A DNA stretch of 64,000 nucleotides from positions 1 through 64,000 of the forward strand of contig NZ_JABASU010000017.1 in the NCBI RefSeq assembly GCF_016107555.1, written 5' to 3'. The translations under genes and the position numbers were made by a program. The notes under the pieces were generated by a model. The model was not told where the DNA came from and made no database searches. It was given only the letters and a program-made list of their open reading frames with translations. Shown here piece after piece: positions 9,177-17,890 of the stretch. The DNA is from Psychrobacter celer (GTDB lineage: Bacteria > Pseudomonadota > Gammaproteobacteria > Pseudomonadales > Moraxellaceae). Position 1 is the stretch's first letter, and each line of letters starts with the position of its first letter.

Positions 9177-10613
9177 ATGTCTGCCCTATCCGCCTTACCC
9201 GCATCCGAGCCACACGATAGCATTACGCCCGATCACAGTGCGGCCATAGCTGCGCTACAGATACGCTTTGGCAAACAGCTGAGTGTCAATAAAGCGGTAC
9301 GCGAGCAGCATGGTCATACCATGACATGGCTTGCCAACCAGCCACCTGATGCGGTGTTGACCGTGCAGGATAAACATGAGGTCGCCGCGGCTGTCGAGAT
9401 TTGCAACCAGTATCAGATGCCAGTGATTGCTTTTGGTATAGGCTCATCCTTAGAAGGACAGCTAAACGCGCCTTTTGGCGGGCTATGTATCGATATGCAT
9501 GCGATGGATGCAATCTTACAAGTCAATAATGAAGATCTGACCGTGACCGTACAGCCTGGCGTCACACGCGAGCAGCTCAATCATTACCTTCGCGATACGG
9601 GGCTATTTTTTCCGATAGACCCAGGCGCTAATGCCAGTATCGGTGGCATGGTGGCCACTCGCGCCTCTGGCACCAACGCTGTGCGCTACGGCACCATGAA
9701 AGATGTGGTGCTCGCTCTAGAAGTCGTGACTGCCAACGGGGAGATCATACGTACAGGCACACGCGCCAAAAAGTCGGCCGCTGGATACGATCTAACACGG
9801 CTTATGATCGGCTCAGAAGGCACGCTAGGCATTGTCACCGAAGTCACGCTCAAGCTGTTTGGTATTAGCGAATGTATTGCTAGTGGCATCTGTCACTTCC
9901 CAACGATTGAGGACGCTTGTCAGGCGGTGATGCTTACCATCCAGATGTGCTTGCCAGTTGCCCGTATTGAGCTACTCGATGCCATGCAAATCAAAGCCTG
10001 TAATCAATATGCCAATCTAGACCTGACTGAGACGCCAACTTTGTTTGTAGAGTTTCATGGCACGGACGCGGGCGTGGCTGAGCAAGCAACCATCTTTACG
10101 GACATCATCGAAGAGTTTGGCGGTAGCGATTTTGCGTGGGACACGGACGAGGCCGAACGTAAGCGTCTGTGGCAAGCGCGGCACAATGCCTATCATGCCA
10201 GCTCTGCCCTACGGCCTGAAGCCAGCGCTTTATCGACCGATGCCTGTGTGCCTATTTCGCGCTTGGCAGAGTGCGTCAGCGCCACGGCAAAAGACATCGA
10301 GGCATCAGGAATGATTGGCCCTATCGTCGGACATGTGGGTGATGGCAACTTTCATGTTTTATTATTGGTCGATACCGATAACCCTGAGGAAATCGCTACT
10401 GCCGATGGCATCATTAGCCGCCTTGCCATGCGCGCCATCGAGATGGATGGTACGTGTACAGGTGAGCATGGTATTGGTCAAGGCAAGCAAAAATACATGC
10501 AACAAGAGCATGGTAATGCCTTAGTATTGATGCAAGCCATCAAATCAGCGCTCGACCCCAACAACATCCTAAACCCTGGAAAAATATGGCCAAAAACCAT
10601 GGTCGCAGATTAA
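9177..10613 (+). CDS. FAD-binding oxidoreductase, D-lactate dehydrogenase (cytochrome) type
   Basis: 478 residues with a PCMH-type FAD domain followed by the FAD-linked oxidase C-terminal domain. Visible FAD-binding features are PVIAFGIGSSLEGQ (about 78-91), the VQPGVTREQL strand, GANASIGGMVATRASGTNAV (about 154-173) and SEGTLGIVTEVTLKL. The C-terminal domain has VGHVGDGNFH and GTCTGEHGIGQGK, which hold the active-site His residues. The layout fits the D-lactate dehydrogenase (cytochrome)/LDHD branch, which oxidises a D-2-hydroxyacid and feeds electrons to quinone or cytochrome c. GlcD-type glycolate oxidase is the main alternative, but glcE and glcF are not beside it. The start has a strong TAGGAG site 6 nt upstream. 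A MITE lies immediately upstream. Confidence 0.85.
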   Translation: MSALSALPASEPHDSITPDHSAAIAALQIRFGKQLSVNKAVREQHGHTMTWLANQPPDAVLTVQDKHEVAAAVEICNQYQMPVIAFGIGSSLEGQLNAPFGGLCIDMHAMDAILQVNNEDLTVTVQPGVTREQLNHYLRDTGLFFPIDPGANASIGGMVATRASGTNAVRYGTMKDVVLALEVVTANGEIIRTGTRAKKSAAGYDLTRLMIGSEGTLGIVTEVTLKLFGISECIASGICHFPTIEDACQAVMLTIQMCLPVARIELLDAMQIKACNQYANLDLTETPTLFVEFHGTDAGVAEQATIFTDIIEEFGGSDFAWDTDEAERKRLWQARHNAYHASSALRPEASALSTDACVPISRLAECVSATAKDIEASGMIGPIVGHVGDGNFHVLLLVDTDNPEEIATADGIISRLAMRAIEMDGTCTGEHGIGQGKQKYMQQEHGNALVLMQAIKSALDPNNILNPGKIWPKTMVAD

Positions 10614-10696
10614 CAGCTTACGCCGACCTATAGGCCATCCGATATGACAATTTTTCATTGAGCGGCTTGATAGCGACGTCTCTGATTTAAACGAAG

Positions 10697-10735
10697 AAGC
10701 GCCGCCTTTTAATCAACCAAAAGGCGGCGCTTTTT
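10697..10735. terminator. Bidirectional terminator
   Basis: A perfect 14-bp GC-rich stem (10697-10710 with 10719-10732, AAGCGCCGCC core) with T/A tracts. It separates the flavoprotein gene (plus) from the convergent ruvB (minus). Confidence 0.9.
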
Positions 10736-10782
10736 GTATAAAGGTGTTTTAGCCAGTTTTATATCATCTCACATGACATAGC

Positions 10783-11766
10783 CTATAACATTTGGTCAAT
10801 GGCCATCTGCGTCAATACGCGACCACGAGCCGTACGTAATACGTAACCTTGCTGAATTAAATACGGCTCGATAACATCTTCAAGCGTGCCGCGATCCTCT
10901 GCCATCGCCGCCGCTACCGCCTCAACCCCTGCTGGCCCTCCATCAAAGCGCTCTTGCAATATCTCGATATAGCGCCTGTCTAAATGGTCAAGACCGCGCC
11001 TATCGACCGCCAGCATATCCAGCGCACTGCCTGCTATCACGCCATTGATACGGCCATCGCCTTTGACCTCGGCATAATCACGTACACGGCGCAACAAACG
11101 GTTGGCAATCCTTGGGGTGCCGCGTGCACGGCGCGCAATCTCGACCGCACCGTCTTCACTCATCGGCACGCGCATCAAGCGCGCCGCGCGTGTCACAATG
11201 GTAGTCAGATCTGCGATATTATAAAACTCTAACCGCTGAACGATACCAAAACGATCTCGCAGTGGTGAAGTCAAAAGCCCTGCACGCGTGGTCGCTGCCA
11301 CCAACGTAAATGGCGGCAGGTCCAGCTTGATAGACCGCGCCGCTGGCCCTTCACCAATCATAATATCCAGCTGAAAATCTTCCATCGCAGGATAGAGTAT
11401 CTCTTCGATGACAGAGCTTAACCGATGAATCTCATCGATAAACAGCACATCACCTTCCTCTAAGTTGGTCAACATAGCAGCCAAATCACCAGGTCGCTCA
11501 AGTACAGGCCCCGAGGTTGAACGCAGGTTACCACCCATCTCACGCGCGATGATATTGGCCAGAGTCGTCTTACCTAGCCCTGGTGGCCCAAAGATAAGCG
11601 TATGATCCAACGCTTCATCACGGCCGCGCGCCGCCCCGATAAATACTTCCATCTGCTCACGCACGACAGGCTGGCCAATATACTCTGCCAGTAGTGCTGG
11701 GCGAATATTGGTATCAGGCGCATCACTGGCGCCCTCTAGCGGATTAATTAAACGATCTTGCATCAT
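10783..11766 (-). CDS. ruvB: RuvB, Holliday junction branch migration ATPase
   Basis: 327-residue AAA+ motor that, with RuvA, drives branch migration of Holliday junctions. Walker [10 protein letters not shown] lies at residues 60-68 and Walker B FIDEIHRL at about 109-116. Sensor 1 (AATTRAG) and the [11 protein letters not shown] region follow, then the C-terminal winged helix beginning near DGRINGVI. Its length is close to the usual 330-350. The second Met (11763) is an equally possible start. It lies downstream of ruvA on the same strand but is separated by 175 bp containing a hairpin that looks like a terminator, so it may have its own promoter. Confidence 0.96.
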   Translation of the reverse strand: MMQDRLINPLEGASDAPDTNIRPALLAEYIGQPVVREQMEVFIGAARGRDEALDHTLIFGPPGLGKTTLANIIAREMGGNLRSTSGPVLERPGDLAAMLTNLEEGDVLFIDEIHRLSSVIEEILYPAMEDFQLDIMIGEGPAARSIKLDLPPFTLVAATTRAGLLTSPLRDRFGIVQRLEFYNIADLTTIVTRAARLMRVPMSEDGAVEIARRARGTPRIANRLLRRVRDYAEVKGDGRINGVIAGSALDMLAVDRRGLDHLDRRYIEILQERFDGGPAGVEAVAAAMAEDRGTLEDVIEPYLIQQGYVLRTARGRVLTQMAIDQML

Positions 11767-11846
11767 AGTTTTATCATTATATTAAAAAAGTGAAATCATA
11801 CAAAACATCATAAAGCACCGGCGCACGAAAGCACAGACGTAAACAA

Positions 11847-11875
11847 AAATAAGCGACAATCGATGTCGCTTATCT
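11847..11875 (-). terminator. Terminator-like hairpin between ruvA and ruvB
   Basis: A perfect 10-bp stem, ATAAGCGACA (11849-11858) with TGTCGCTTAT (11864-11873) and a 5-nt loop. Read on the minus strand it is followed by ATTTTTG, i.e. a U-tract. It lies between the ruvA stop and the ruvB start. Confidence 0.7.
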
Positions 11876-11941
11876 CAGGTCGCCTATGTCAGTTCGCTGT
11901 AAAGCGCATTCGGCATACCCTAATTAATAATAAAAACTGCC

Positions 11942-12565
11942 TTAAAAGCCTGACAACTGCTGCAAAGTCGCTTTTAGTAAACTTTGCGTATCAGCAAACG
12001 TATCTCCACTACGCTTAGCCGCTTTAATCGCTTGCTGCGCTTCTTTTTCTTTGTAGCCTAGGCTGATAAGTGCGCCCTCGACCTCAGCGATGATGCTGCC
12101 TTCGTGAGAGGTTGTGGTTACCTGCGTTGGTAGCTCTAACAAATCATTGTCGACTTCGATATTTTTTAGCTTATCTTTAAGCTCGATTAATAAACGCTGC
12201 GCGGTTTTTTTGCCAATCCCTGGGATACGTGTCAATGCACTCTCTGACTCTTGCTCGACATGCATCTTAAGCTCAGCGGCCGACATAGCAGACAGCATCG
12301 CTAACGCCATTTTTGCCCCCACGCCATTGATTTTGATAAGCTGACGAAACACTTCACGCTCTTTGCGATCGATAAACCCATAAAGCAGCTGCGCGTCTTC
12401 GCGCACATGCAAATGCGTCCAGATGCGAGCCTGCTGATCGAGCTGTAACTGACAAAATGACGGCAATGGTAGCTCGATATCATACCCCACGCCAGATGCG
12501 GTCAAAATACATGCCGTTGGTGCCATCAGGTACGCGACCTGCCCTGTAATCAGTCCAATCATCAT
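11942..12565 (-). CDS. ruvA: RuvA, Holliday junction DNA-binding subunit
   Basis: 207 residues, the normal size for RuvA. The N-terminal OB-fold begins MIGLITGQVAY. The central tandem helix-hairpin-helix domain shows INGVGAKMALAML (about 78-90) and IPGIGKKTAQRLLIELKDKL (about 114-133). The flexible linker and domain III (EVEGALISLGYKEKEAQQAIK) end the protein. RuvA forms a tetramer that grips the four-way junction and recruits RuvB. Either of two adjacent ATG codons (12565, 12562) may be used; an AGG-rich sequence precedes them. No ruvC is upstream; ruvC is about 16 kb away at 28554. Confidence 0.96.
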   Translation of the reverse strand: MMIGLITGQVAYLMAPTACILTASGVGYDIELPLPSFCQLQLDQQARIWTHLHVREDAQLLYGFIDRKEREVFRQLIKINGVGAKMALAMLSAMSAAELKMHVEQESESALTRIPGIGKKTAQRLLIELKDKLKNIEVDNDLLELPTQVTTTSHEGSIIAEVEGALISLGYKEKEAQQAIKAAKRSGDTFADTQSLLKATLQQLSGF

Positions 12566-12694
12566 CCATTACCTATCATTATAAAAAATAAACCGCGCCA
12601 TACTCTACGCTTACTACTCAATATTTTGGTTTAAAAACGCCTATGTAAAAACGTACACATAAGTCTCTTGCGCTTACACCCAGCCATTTAGAGC

Positions 12695-12733
12695 AAAAAG
12701 GCGTTTGCATATCGATATGACAAACGCCTTCTT
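12695..12733 (-). terminator. Terminator of fba
   Basis: Stem AAGGCGTTTG (12698-12707) with CAAACGCCTT (12721-12730), followed on the minus strand by a U-rich run. It lies just downstream of the fba stop codon. Confidence 0.85.
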
Positions 12734-12760
12734 TGATAAGCTCAGCCCTACTTGTCAGGC

Positions 12761-13798
12761 TTAGTTATAAAAATCAACCATACCTTCAAGACTGATTGGG
12801 CGAATCTTGTGCGCTTGACCAGCAGAACCAAAGGCCTCAAAGCGGTTGGTACAGATGTCAGACATCGCGACCATAGAGGCTTTGAAATATTTACGTGGAT
12901 CAAACTCACTTGGGTTTTCTACCAAAAACTGGCGGATAGCGCCTGTGGAAGCCAACCGCAAATCAGTATCGATGTTTACTTTACGCACACCGTGTTTGAT
13001 GGCCTCGACGATTTGCTCAACGGGCACGCCGTATGTCTCACCGATATTACCGCCATTTTCGTTGATGACTTTGAGCCACTCTTGCGGCACAGAAGACGAG
13101 CCATGCATGACCAAATGCGTGTTTGGGATACGGGCATGAATCTCTTTGACGCGCTCGATAGATAGGATATCGCCTGTCGGTGGACGTGTAAACTTATAAG
13201 CACCGTGACTGGTACCAATCGCAATGGCGAGTGCATCGACATTGGTATCTTTGACAAACTGCTCAGCTTCGTCCGCACTGGTCAATAGCTGCTCATGGTC
13301 CAATACGCCCTCTGCTCCTGAGCCATCTTCTTCGCCCGCCATGCCAGTCTCAAGGCTACCCAAACAGCCAATCTCACCTTCGACAGAAACGCCGCACGCA
13401 TGCGCCATCTTGACCACTTCGCGTGTGACGCTAGCGTTATAATCGTAATCCATTGGGGTTTTGCCGTCCTCACCCAGTGAGCCGTCCATCATCACCGATG
13501 AAAAACCAAGCTGAATAGAGCGTTGGCAAATGGCAGGCGACATGCCATGGTCTTGGTGCATTACTACAGGAATGTGTGGCCATTCTTCTATAGCAGCGAT
13601 AATCAGATGACGCAAAAACGCTGAGCCTGCATATTTGCGAGCGCCAGCACTGGCTTGGACGATGACCGGTGAGTCGCAGGCGTCGGCCGCCATCATGATT
13701 GCACGCATCTGCTCTAAGTTATTGACATTAAAAGCAGGCACCCCGTAATTATGCTCGGCGGCGTGATCTAGAAGTTGACGTAAGGATATTAAGGCCAT
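12761..13798 (-). CDS. fba: Class II fructose-1,6-bisphosphate aldolase
   Basis: 345 residues from the ATG at 13798, which has an AGAGAG ribosome site; upstream in-frame codons up to 13948 lack one. Zinc-dependent aldolase interconverting fructose-1,6-bisphosphate with glyceraldehyde-3-phosphate and dihydroxyacetone phosphate. The metal and substrate motifs are clear: VVMHQDHG with zinc His, GTSHGAYK, and [12 protein letters not shown]. Length and the long insert after [12 protein letters not shown] place it in the Calvin-cycle-type (class IIB) branch. Together with pgk and gpmI in this window it supports gluconeogenesis/glycolysis. A terminator follows it, and another at 14078-14108 isolates it from the upstream lipoprotein gene, so it is probably monocistronic. 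Confidence 0.95.
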   Translation of the reverse strand: MALISLRQLLDHAAEHNYGVPAFNVNNLEQMRAIMMAADACDSPVIVQASAGARKYAGSAFLRHLIIAAIEEWPHIPVVMHQDHGMSPAICQRSIQLGFSSVMMDGSLGEDGKTPMDYDYNASVTREVVKMAHACGVSVEGEIGCLGSLETGMAGEEDGSGAEGVLDHEQLLTSADEAEQFVKDTNVDALAIAIGTSHGAYKFTRPPTGDILSIERVKEIHARIPNTHLVMHGSSSVPQEWLKVINENGGNIGETYGVPVEQIVEAIKHGVRKVNIDTDLRLASTGAIRQFLVENPSEFDPRKYFKASMVAMSDICTNRFEAFGSAGQAHKIRPISLEGMVDFYN

Positions 13799-14077
13799 AA
13801 AACGCTCTCTGATTAAAATTTTGGATAGTATGTAAAATAGCTTTTGAAATGATAGCAGCAACATAGCGCTGCCTATATGACTCGCCCAAAGCTGTACACC
13901 CAATGATGTCAAAACTGCCCGTCTGGCAAAACCATTGGCAACTGGCAATAATAGACGCTCATTATCGTGCGCCGATTATAGCAAAAATTGCCTTGTCTTC
14001 GTAGCGGTTGCCTGACTATTTATTTTGTGACAGATTGACTATAAAGAAATGCTTGTAGTGTTTCGCCATCACCATAC

Positions 14078-14108
14078 AAAAAGCCTTGGCAATCGCCAAG
14101 GCTTTTTT
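14078..14108. terminator. Bidirectional terminator between lipoprotein gene and fba
   Basis: Stem AAAAGCCTTGGC with GCCAAGGCTTTT and a 4-nt loop, with A- and T-runs on both sides. It probably ends transcripts of the Ala-rich lipoprotein gene (minus strand). The rest of 13799-14299 holds the fba promoter region and no recognisable gene. Confidence 0.85.
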
Positions 14109-14299
14109 AGTATTTTGAGGGCTTATAAAGCAGCTGTTTTATGAGACAATCATTATAGGGTAGTCATAAAAACTGCTTATTTAGCGAGCTGTATATCAAT
14201 CTATCAGTAGTCAAACAGTGATAAAAAAGGTTTAAATCGGCCAAACGATGCTTATTTACTAAGCGACTAGTTTTGTCAAGGTACTGATTATTGAACCTA

Positions 14300-14686
14300 T
14301 TAGTACTGCTGCTCAGCATCAACTGCGACATCATTTGCGCCGTCAGCCACTGCATTTGCGCCATCAGCTACCGCTTCGGCAGTGTTTGCTACTGCTTTGT
14401 TGGTACCATCAGCGATTGCATCACCTGTATTTTCTAGAGCGTCTGTCGCAGCCGCGCCAGCAGTTTCAGCACTTTCGGCGACTTCAGTGCCAGCATTTTG
14501 GGCAGCAACTTCTGCTTCTGCAGCAGCAGCTTCTGTCTCTACAGCGGCGGCTTCAGTGTTGGCCGCAACATCATCACCGGCAGACTCAACAGCAGCTTCA
14601 GTGTTTTCTTCTGTTTGTTGGCTACACGCAGTGATAGCAAAAGTACCAGCAAGTACGCTAGCAAGTAACAAATGACGTTTTAACAT
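14300..14686 (-). CDS. Ala-rich small lipoprotein with internal repeats
   Basis: 128-residue precursor from the ATG at 14686; the in-frame TTG at 14761 would add residues that break the signal peptide. The N-terminus is a textbook lipoprotein signal (MLKRHLLLASVLAGTFAITAC, Cys21), so the mature form should be lipid-anchored. The mature part is about 40 percent Ala with regularly spaced Glu, Asp and Asn, and it has near-repeats such as NTEAAAVETEAAAAEAE and AVADGANAVADGAND. Such periodicity suggests an extended amphipathic helix or coiled coil, as in Lpp-like or LEA-like proteins. I do not recognise a named family. The absence of Lys near the C-terminus argues against covalent attachment to peptidoglycan as in Lpp. 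Confidence 0.8.
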   Translation of the reverse strand: MLKRHLLLASVLAGTFAITACSQQTEENTEAAVESAGDDVAANTEAAAVETEAAAAEAEVAAQNAGTEVAESAETAGAAATDALENTGDAIADGTNKAVANTAEAVADGANAVADGANDVAVDAEQQY

Positions 14687-14943
14687 AATAAACCTCTCGT
14701 AAATAAAGCATGTCAAAATACATGGTTGCGCTATTTTATAGAGTGCAAATAAGACATGCAATAATAATTTTCAGTGTATAAACAAATAAATACGACTTAA
14801 TAATAATCGGCGGCCATCAATGCCGAAGTCTATCATACAGAGTACTATATTGATGGCCGTCCTCTTATTTCCACAGCCTACCTTAGATGATTCATCATGG
14901 CTGTACATCTAGTGTTACCAACGTACTAAGTAACGTTAAAGGT

Positions 14944-16146
14944 TTACGCGTCTATTTGCAGAGCAGCAACTGCAGGCAGCACCTTACCTTCGACAAATTC
15001 TAAGAAAGCGCCGCCACCTGTAGACATATAACTGACGCCATCCGCCACTTGATATTTATCAATGGCAGCTAGCGTATCACCGCCGCCTGCGATAGAAAAC
15101 CCAGCACTATCTTTGACCGCTGCGGCCAATATTTGCGTACCCTGCCCAAAAGCATCCACTTCAAACACTCCAACTGGACCATTCCATAAAATGGTCTTAG
15201 CATTGATAATAGCCTCAGCCAAGCGCTCAGCGCTTTTTGGCGCGATGTCCAATATCATGTCGTTGTCGCCGATGGCATCGACCGACTTAATGGTCGCAGT
15301 GGCTTGTTGTAATGAGCCAGTAAAGTCGGCAAAGTCGATATCGTCTTTATCGGCCACCACCACAAACTCAGGCAATAAAATCTCAGTTTTGCTCATAATA
15401 TCGCGAGCGCTATCGATCAAATCCGCTTCATACAATGATGCACCAACGCTATGACCTTGCGCCGCCAAAAATGTATTGGCAATACCGCCACCAACGATGA
15501 TTTGGCTACATACCTCAGCTAAGCTATGCAACACTTCAAGCTTGGTCGATACCTTTGAGCCACCCACGATAGCCAGCATCGGCTGAGCTGGTGTCTCTAA
15601 CGCCAAACTTAGCGCATCAAGCTCTGCTGCCAACAACGGCCCTGCGCAGACCTTTTTGCCTGCTTGGTGCATGGCTTGAGTGACGCCCTCTGTCGATGCC
15701 TGCGCGCGATGCGCGGTACCAAAGGCATCCATCACAAACACATCGCACAAATCTGCGTATTTTTTTGCCAAAGCAGCTTCGTTTTTCTTCTCGCCTTTGT
15801 TAAAACGGACGTTTTCTAGTAGCACCACTTCACCTGCTTTGATAGACACGCCTTGAGTCAGATAGTCAGTGTCTAACCGCACAGGCGCAGCCAGTTTGTC
15901 GCTAAGATAATCAGCGACCGGTGCCAATGAATAAATGGCTTCAGGGCTGCCTTCGGTTGGCCGCCCAAGATGTGAGCAGACAATCACAGCCGCACCTTTT
16001 TCTAGCGCCATCTTAATGGTAGGTAAGCTTGCTTGTAGGCGCGCATCACTGCTGACTTTGCCATCTTTGATTGGCACATTTAAGTCTTCTCGAATCAATA
16101 CAACCTTGTCCGTTAAGCTCAGCTCACTCATACGCAAAAAATTCAT
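14944..16146 (-). CDS. pgk: Phosphoglycerate kinase
   Basis: 400 residues, typical bacterial size (about 390-400). It transfers phosphate from 1,3-bisphosphoglycerate to ADP. The N-terminal domain shows [13 protein letters not shown] (about 18-30), the SHLGRPT substrate loop and [13 protein letters not shown]. The C-terminal nucleotide domain shows [24 protein letters not shown] and the terminal phosphate loop [12 protein letters not shown] with [14 protein letters not shown]. The start ATG at 16146 is preceded by AGAGGAG. It is on the same strand as fba but separated from it by about 1.1 kb and the lipoprotein gene. Confidence 0.97.
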   Translation of the reverse strand: MNFLRMSELSLTDKVVLIREDLNVPIKDGKVSSDARLQASLPTIKMALEKGAAVIVCSHLGRPTEGSPEAIYSLAPVADYLSDKLAAPVRLDTDYLTQGVSIKAGEVVLLENVRFNKGEKKNEAALAKKYADLCDVFVMDAFGTAHRAQASTEGVTQAMHQAGKKVCAGPLLAAELDALSLALETPAQPMLAIVGGSKVSTKLEVLHSLAEVCSQIIVGGGIANTFLAAQGHSVGASLYEADLIDSARDIMSKTEILLPEFVVVADKDDIDFADFTGSLQQATATIKSVDAIGDNDMILDIAPKSAERLAEAIINAKTILWNGPVGVFEVDAFGQGTQILAAAVKDSAGFSIAGGGDTLAAIDKYQVADGVSYMSTGGGAFLEFVEGKVLPAVAALQIDA

Positions 16147-16604
16147 TAACTGCTCCTCTACATCATCTATTGTTAATCTACAGTGGACTGCTCGATAAGT
16201 CCTAATACCACATATTTATGGTCAATCCTAAATAAAACTGACACCATCGATACGATGCCGCACTATGCCGCCTGAGTGGTAGCGCTCAAGTCGATCAAAA
16301 ACACTCTAGTAAGAATTTGTGGCGGTGTATTCTAGCAGTTTTCTGCCACGCTCTCCTATCAAAGCGTGGATTAAATATTACTCAGCAGACAATCACACAA
16401 AACCGGCTCGACAAACTGATGATAAAAATCAGCATTTTATAAAACCAGTAACATTTCGTGGTGGCACTCATGGATTGCGCTGTTTATGATAAATCTACAC
16501 TATGATGACCTTAGGCTAGACCAGAATAAACGCGGGCTCTGCCAAACACAGGCGCTAGCCTAACTGTTGAGTGAATAATAACAACAACCTACTAGGAGAA
16601 AACC
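16147..16604. other. Divergent promoter region of pgk and the DksA-like gene
   Basis: No gene seen in this 458-bp spacer. Just upstream of the plus-strand gene a GGCTAG/CTAGCC pair (16512-16559) frames a possible stem-loop in the leader. No convincing -35/-10 pair at canonical spacing was found. Confidence 0.35.
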
Positions 16605-16934
16605 ATGAGTATCGATCTAAAAACAGCAAAACAAAACCTATTAAAACTCAAAGAAGAGTACGAAACTCGCATCGACAAAATCGAAGAACATATCCAAAAC
16701 CCACAGGACGACCTCAATGAGCACTGGGAAGACCAAGCCATCTCCTACCGTCAAAACGACATGCGAAAAAACCTCATGGCTGAGGCGCGTCAAAGTCTAA
16801 TTTATGTAGAAAACGCGCTAAGCCGTATCGAAAACGGTAGTTATGGAGAGTGCGAAGTATGCGGCGAGCCAATCGAAGAGCAGCGCCTAGAAGCCCTGCC
16901 CTATGCTACGTTATGTATGCAACACGCCAAATAG
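16605..16934 (+). CDS. Short DksA/TraR-type zinc-finger protein
   Basis: 109 residues. The N-terminal two thirds is a Glu/Lys-rich coiled coil (LLKLKEEYETRIDKIEEHIQ onward). The C-terminus is a DksA/TraR C4-type finger, GECEVCGEPIEEQRLEALPYATLCMQHAK. Two Cys form CxxC and a third sits in LCMQH, so the fourth ligand would be His, not the usual Cys. The coiled-coil pattern DDLNEHWEDQAISYRQND recalls the DksA tip region. DksA proper is about 150 residues, so this is a paralogue or short relative and may act at the RNA polymerase secondary channel; that is inference. A strong AGGAG site precedes the ATG. Monocistronic by position. Confidence 0.85.
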   Translation: MSIDLKTAKQNLLKLKEEYETRIDKIEEHIQNPQDDLNEHWEDQAISYRQNDMRKNLMAEARQSLIYVENALSRIENGSYGECEVCGEPIEEQRLEALPYATLCMQHAK

Positions 16935-17039
16935 CGAATGGCTTTTGACTTATCCTTGTGACTTATTTCGTCTTGTGGCTTATTTATATAGTTAACCTAC
17001 TTTAGGACGATTTTATATTGAGTTGACGATACTTGGTCA

Positions 17040-17720
17040 TCAGGCCTTTATGTCACCGGCAGCGGCATGCCACTTTGCAAACGCTTGCTGCCACTGCTGA
17101 CAACGAGGTGCTATCTGCGCAACAGGCAAATCCATAATATCTCCAACGACAGCCACATATTTGATGGGCAAACCTGCCAGCGCGCCGACATTCTCAGCAC
17201 TTAACCCGCCTATCACGCAGATATCGATGCCTTGCTGGCAGCCTTCTTTTAGCTGCTGGTACGAGATGATATCAGCTTTGGGCTTGGTCGTAGAAGCAAA
17301 AACAGCACCCATGGCCGCATAGTCTGCGCCTTGCTGCTTGGCTTCTTTGACCAGCGCCACTTGTCCATGACATGTACGACCGATAATCTGATCCGGACTT
17401 ATTTGGCGCTTGGCATCGACCATCTTGCCATCTTGCTGACCTAGGTGTACCCCGACACCGAGCTTGGCCGCCAGCGCACTATCATCATTGACCACGACTG
17501 GTACCTGATATCTTCGTGCCAGCTCGACAATTTGCTTGGCTTCTGCCAACAGTGTTGCCGCACCATCTGGCAATGCCGCTGTTTTTTTACGGCGTACTTG
17601 CAGCAGACCGACCAGCCCTGTTGCCAGCGCGGCCTCTAGCTTTTGATAGAGTCGCTCAAACTCATCGTCGTTCGTCAGTAAATAAAGCTGAGGTACGACA
17701 GCCGATTGCAAGTGATTCAT
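17040..17720 (-). CDS. thiE: Thiamine-phosphate synthase (ThiE-like)
   Basis: 226 residues of the thiamine monophosphate synthase/TenI fold (TIM barrel). Visible family features in order: PQLYLLTND (strand 1), GLLQVRRKK (substrate Arg/Lys), VVVNDDSALAAKLGVGVHLGQQDG (the ND..GVHLGQ.D core), TCHGQVALVKEAKQQGADYAAMGAVFASTTKPKAD (phosphate binding), VIGGLSAENV and VAVVGDIMD. It joins the thiazole and pyrimidine phosphates to make thiamine phosphate. SCHS is replaced by TCHG and GP.FPT by GAVFAST, so a TenI-like role cannot be excluded. No TPP riboswitch was recognised upstream; the 170-bp leader mostly holds the terminator of pbpG. Confidence 0.8.
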   Translation of the reverse strand: MNHLQSAVVPQLYLLTNDDEFERLYQKLEAALATGLVGLLQVRRKKTAALPDGAATLLAEAKQIVELARRYQVPVVVNDDSALAAKLGVGVHLGQQDGKMVDAKRQISPDQIIGRTCHGQVALVKEAKQQGADYAAMGAVFASTTKPKADIISYQQLKEGCQQGIDICVIGGLSAENVGALAGLPIKYVAVVGDIMDLPVAQIAPRCQQWQQAFAKWHAAAGDIKA

Positions 17721-17743
17721 ACCACGAGTATCCTTTTTGATAT

Positions 17744-17776
17744 AAAAAAGGCCGTTATATGATATAACAGCCCTTT
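17744..17776 (-). terminator. Terminator downstream of pbpG
   Basis: Stem of GGGCTGTTATAT pairing with ATATAACGGCC (G-U tolerated), followed by a run of T on the minus strand. It lies between pbpG and thiE, so these two minus-strand genes are probably separate transcripts. Confidence 0.75.
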
Positions 17777-17890
17777 GAATTATTTTACCTGTCTATTTTT
17801 ACTCTATATACGTGCGTATATGTGTTTGTATACTGACATCAGTGCCATCCGCACTTATACAGTAATCTGCACTTACATGGTACTCCGCAC

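Noticed and set aside
13799-13948. A 50-codon N-terminal extension of fba
   Set aside because: The ATG at 13798 has an AGAGAG site and gives the canonical class II start; the extension has no ribosome site and crosses the promoter region.
14335-14675. Long plus-strand open frames opposite the Ala-rich lipoprotein gene
   Set aside because: They are Leu/Gln/Ala-rich mirror images of the repeated GCN codons on the minus strand, with no start signals or domains.
17721-17890. Possible TPP riboswitch before thiE
   Set aside because: The leader is short and mostly occupied by the pbpG terminator; the conserved thi-box (CUGAGA and ACCUGA blocks) was not seen.
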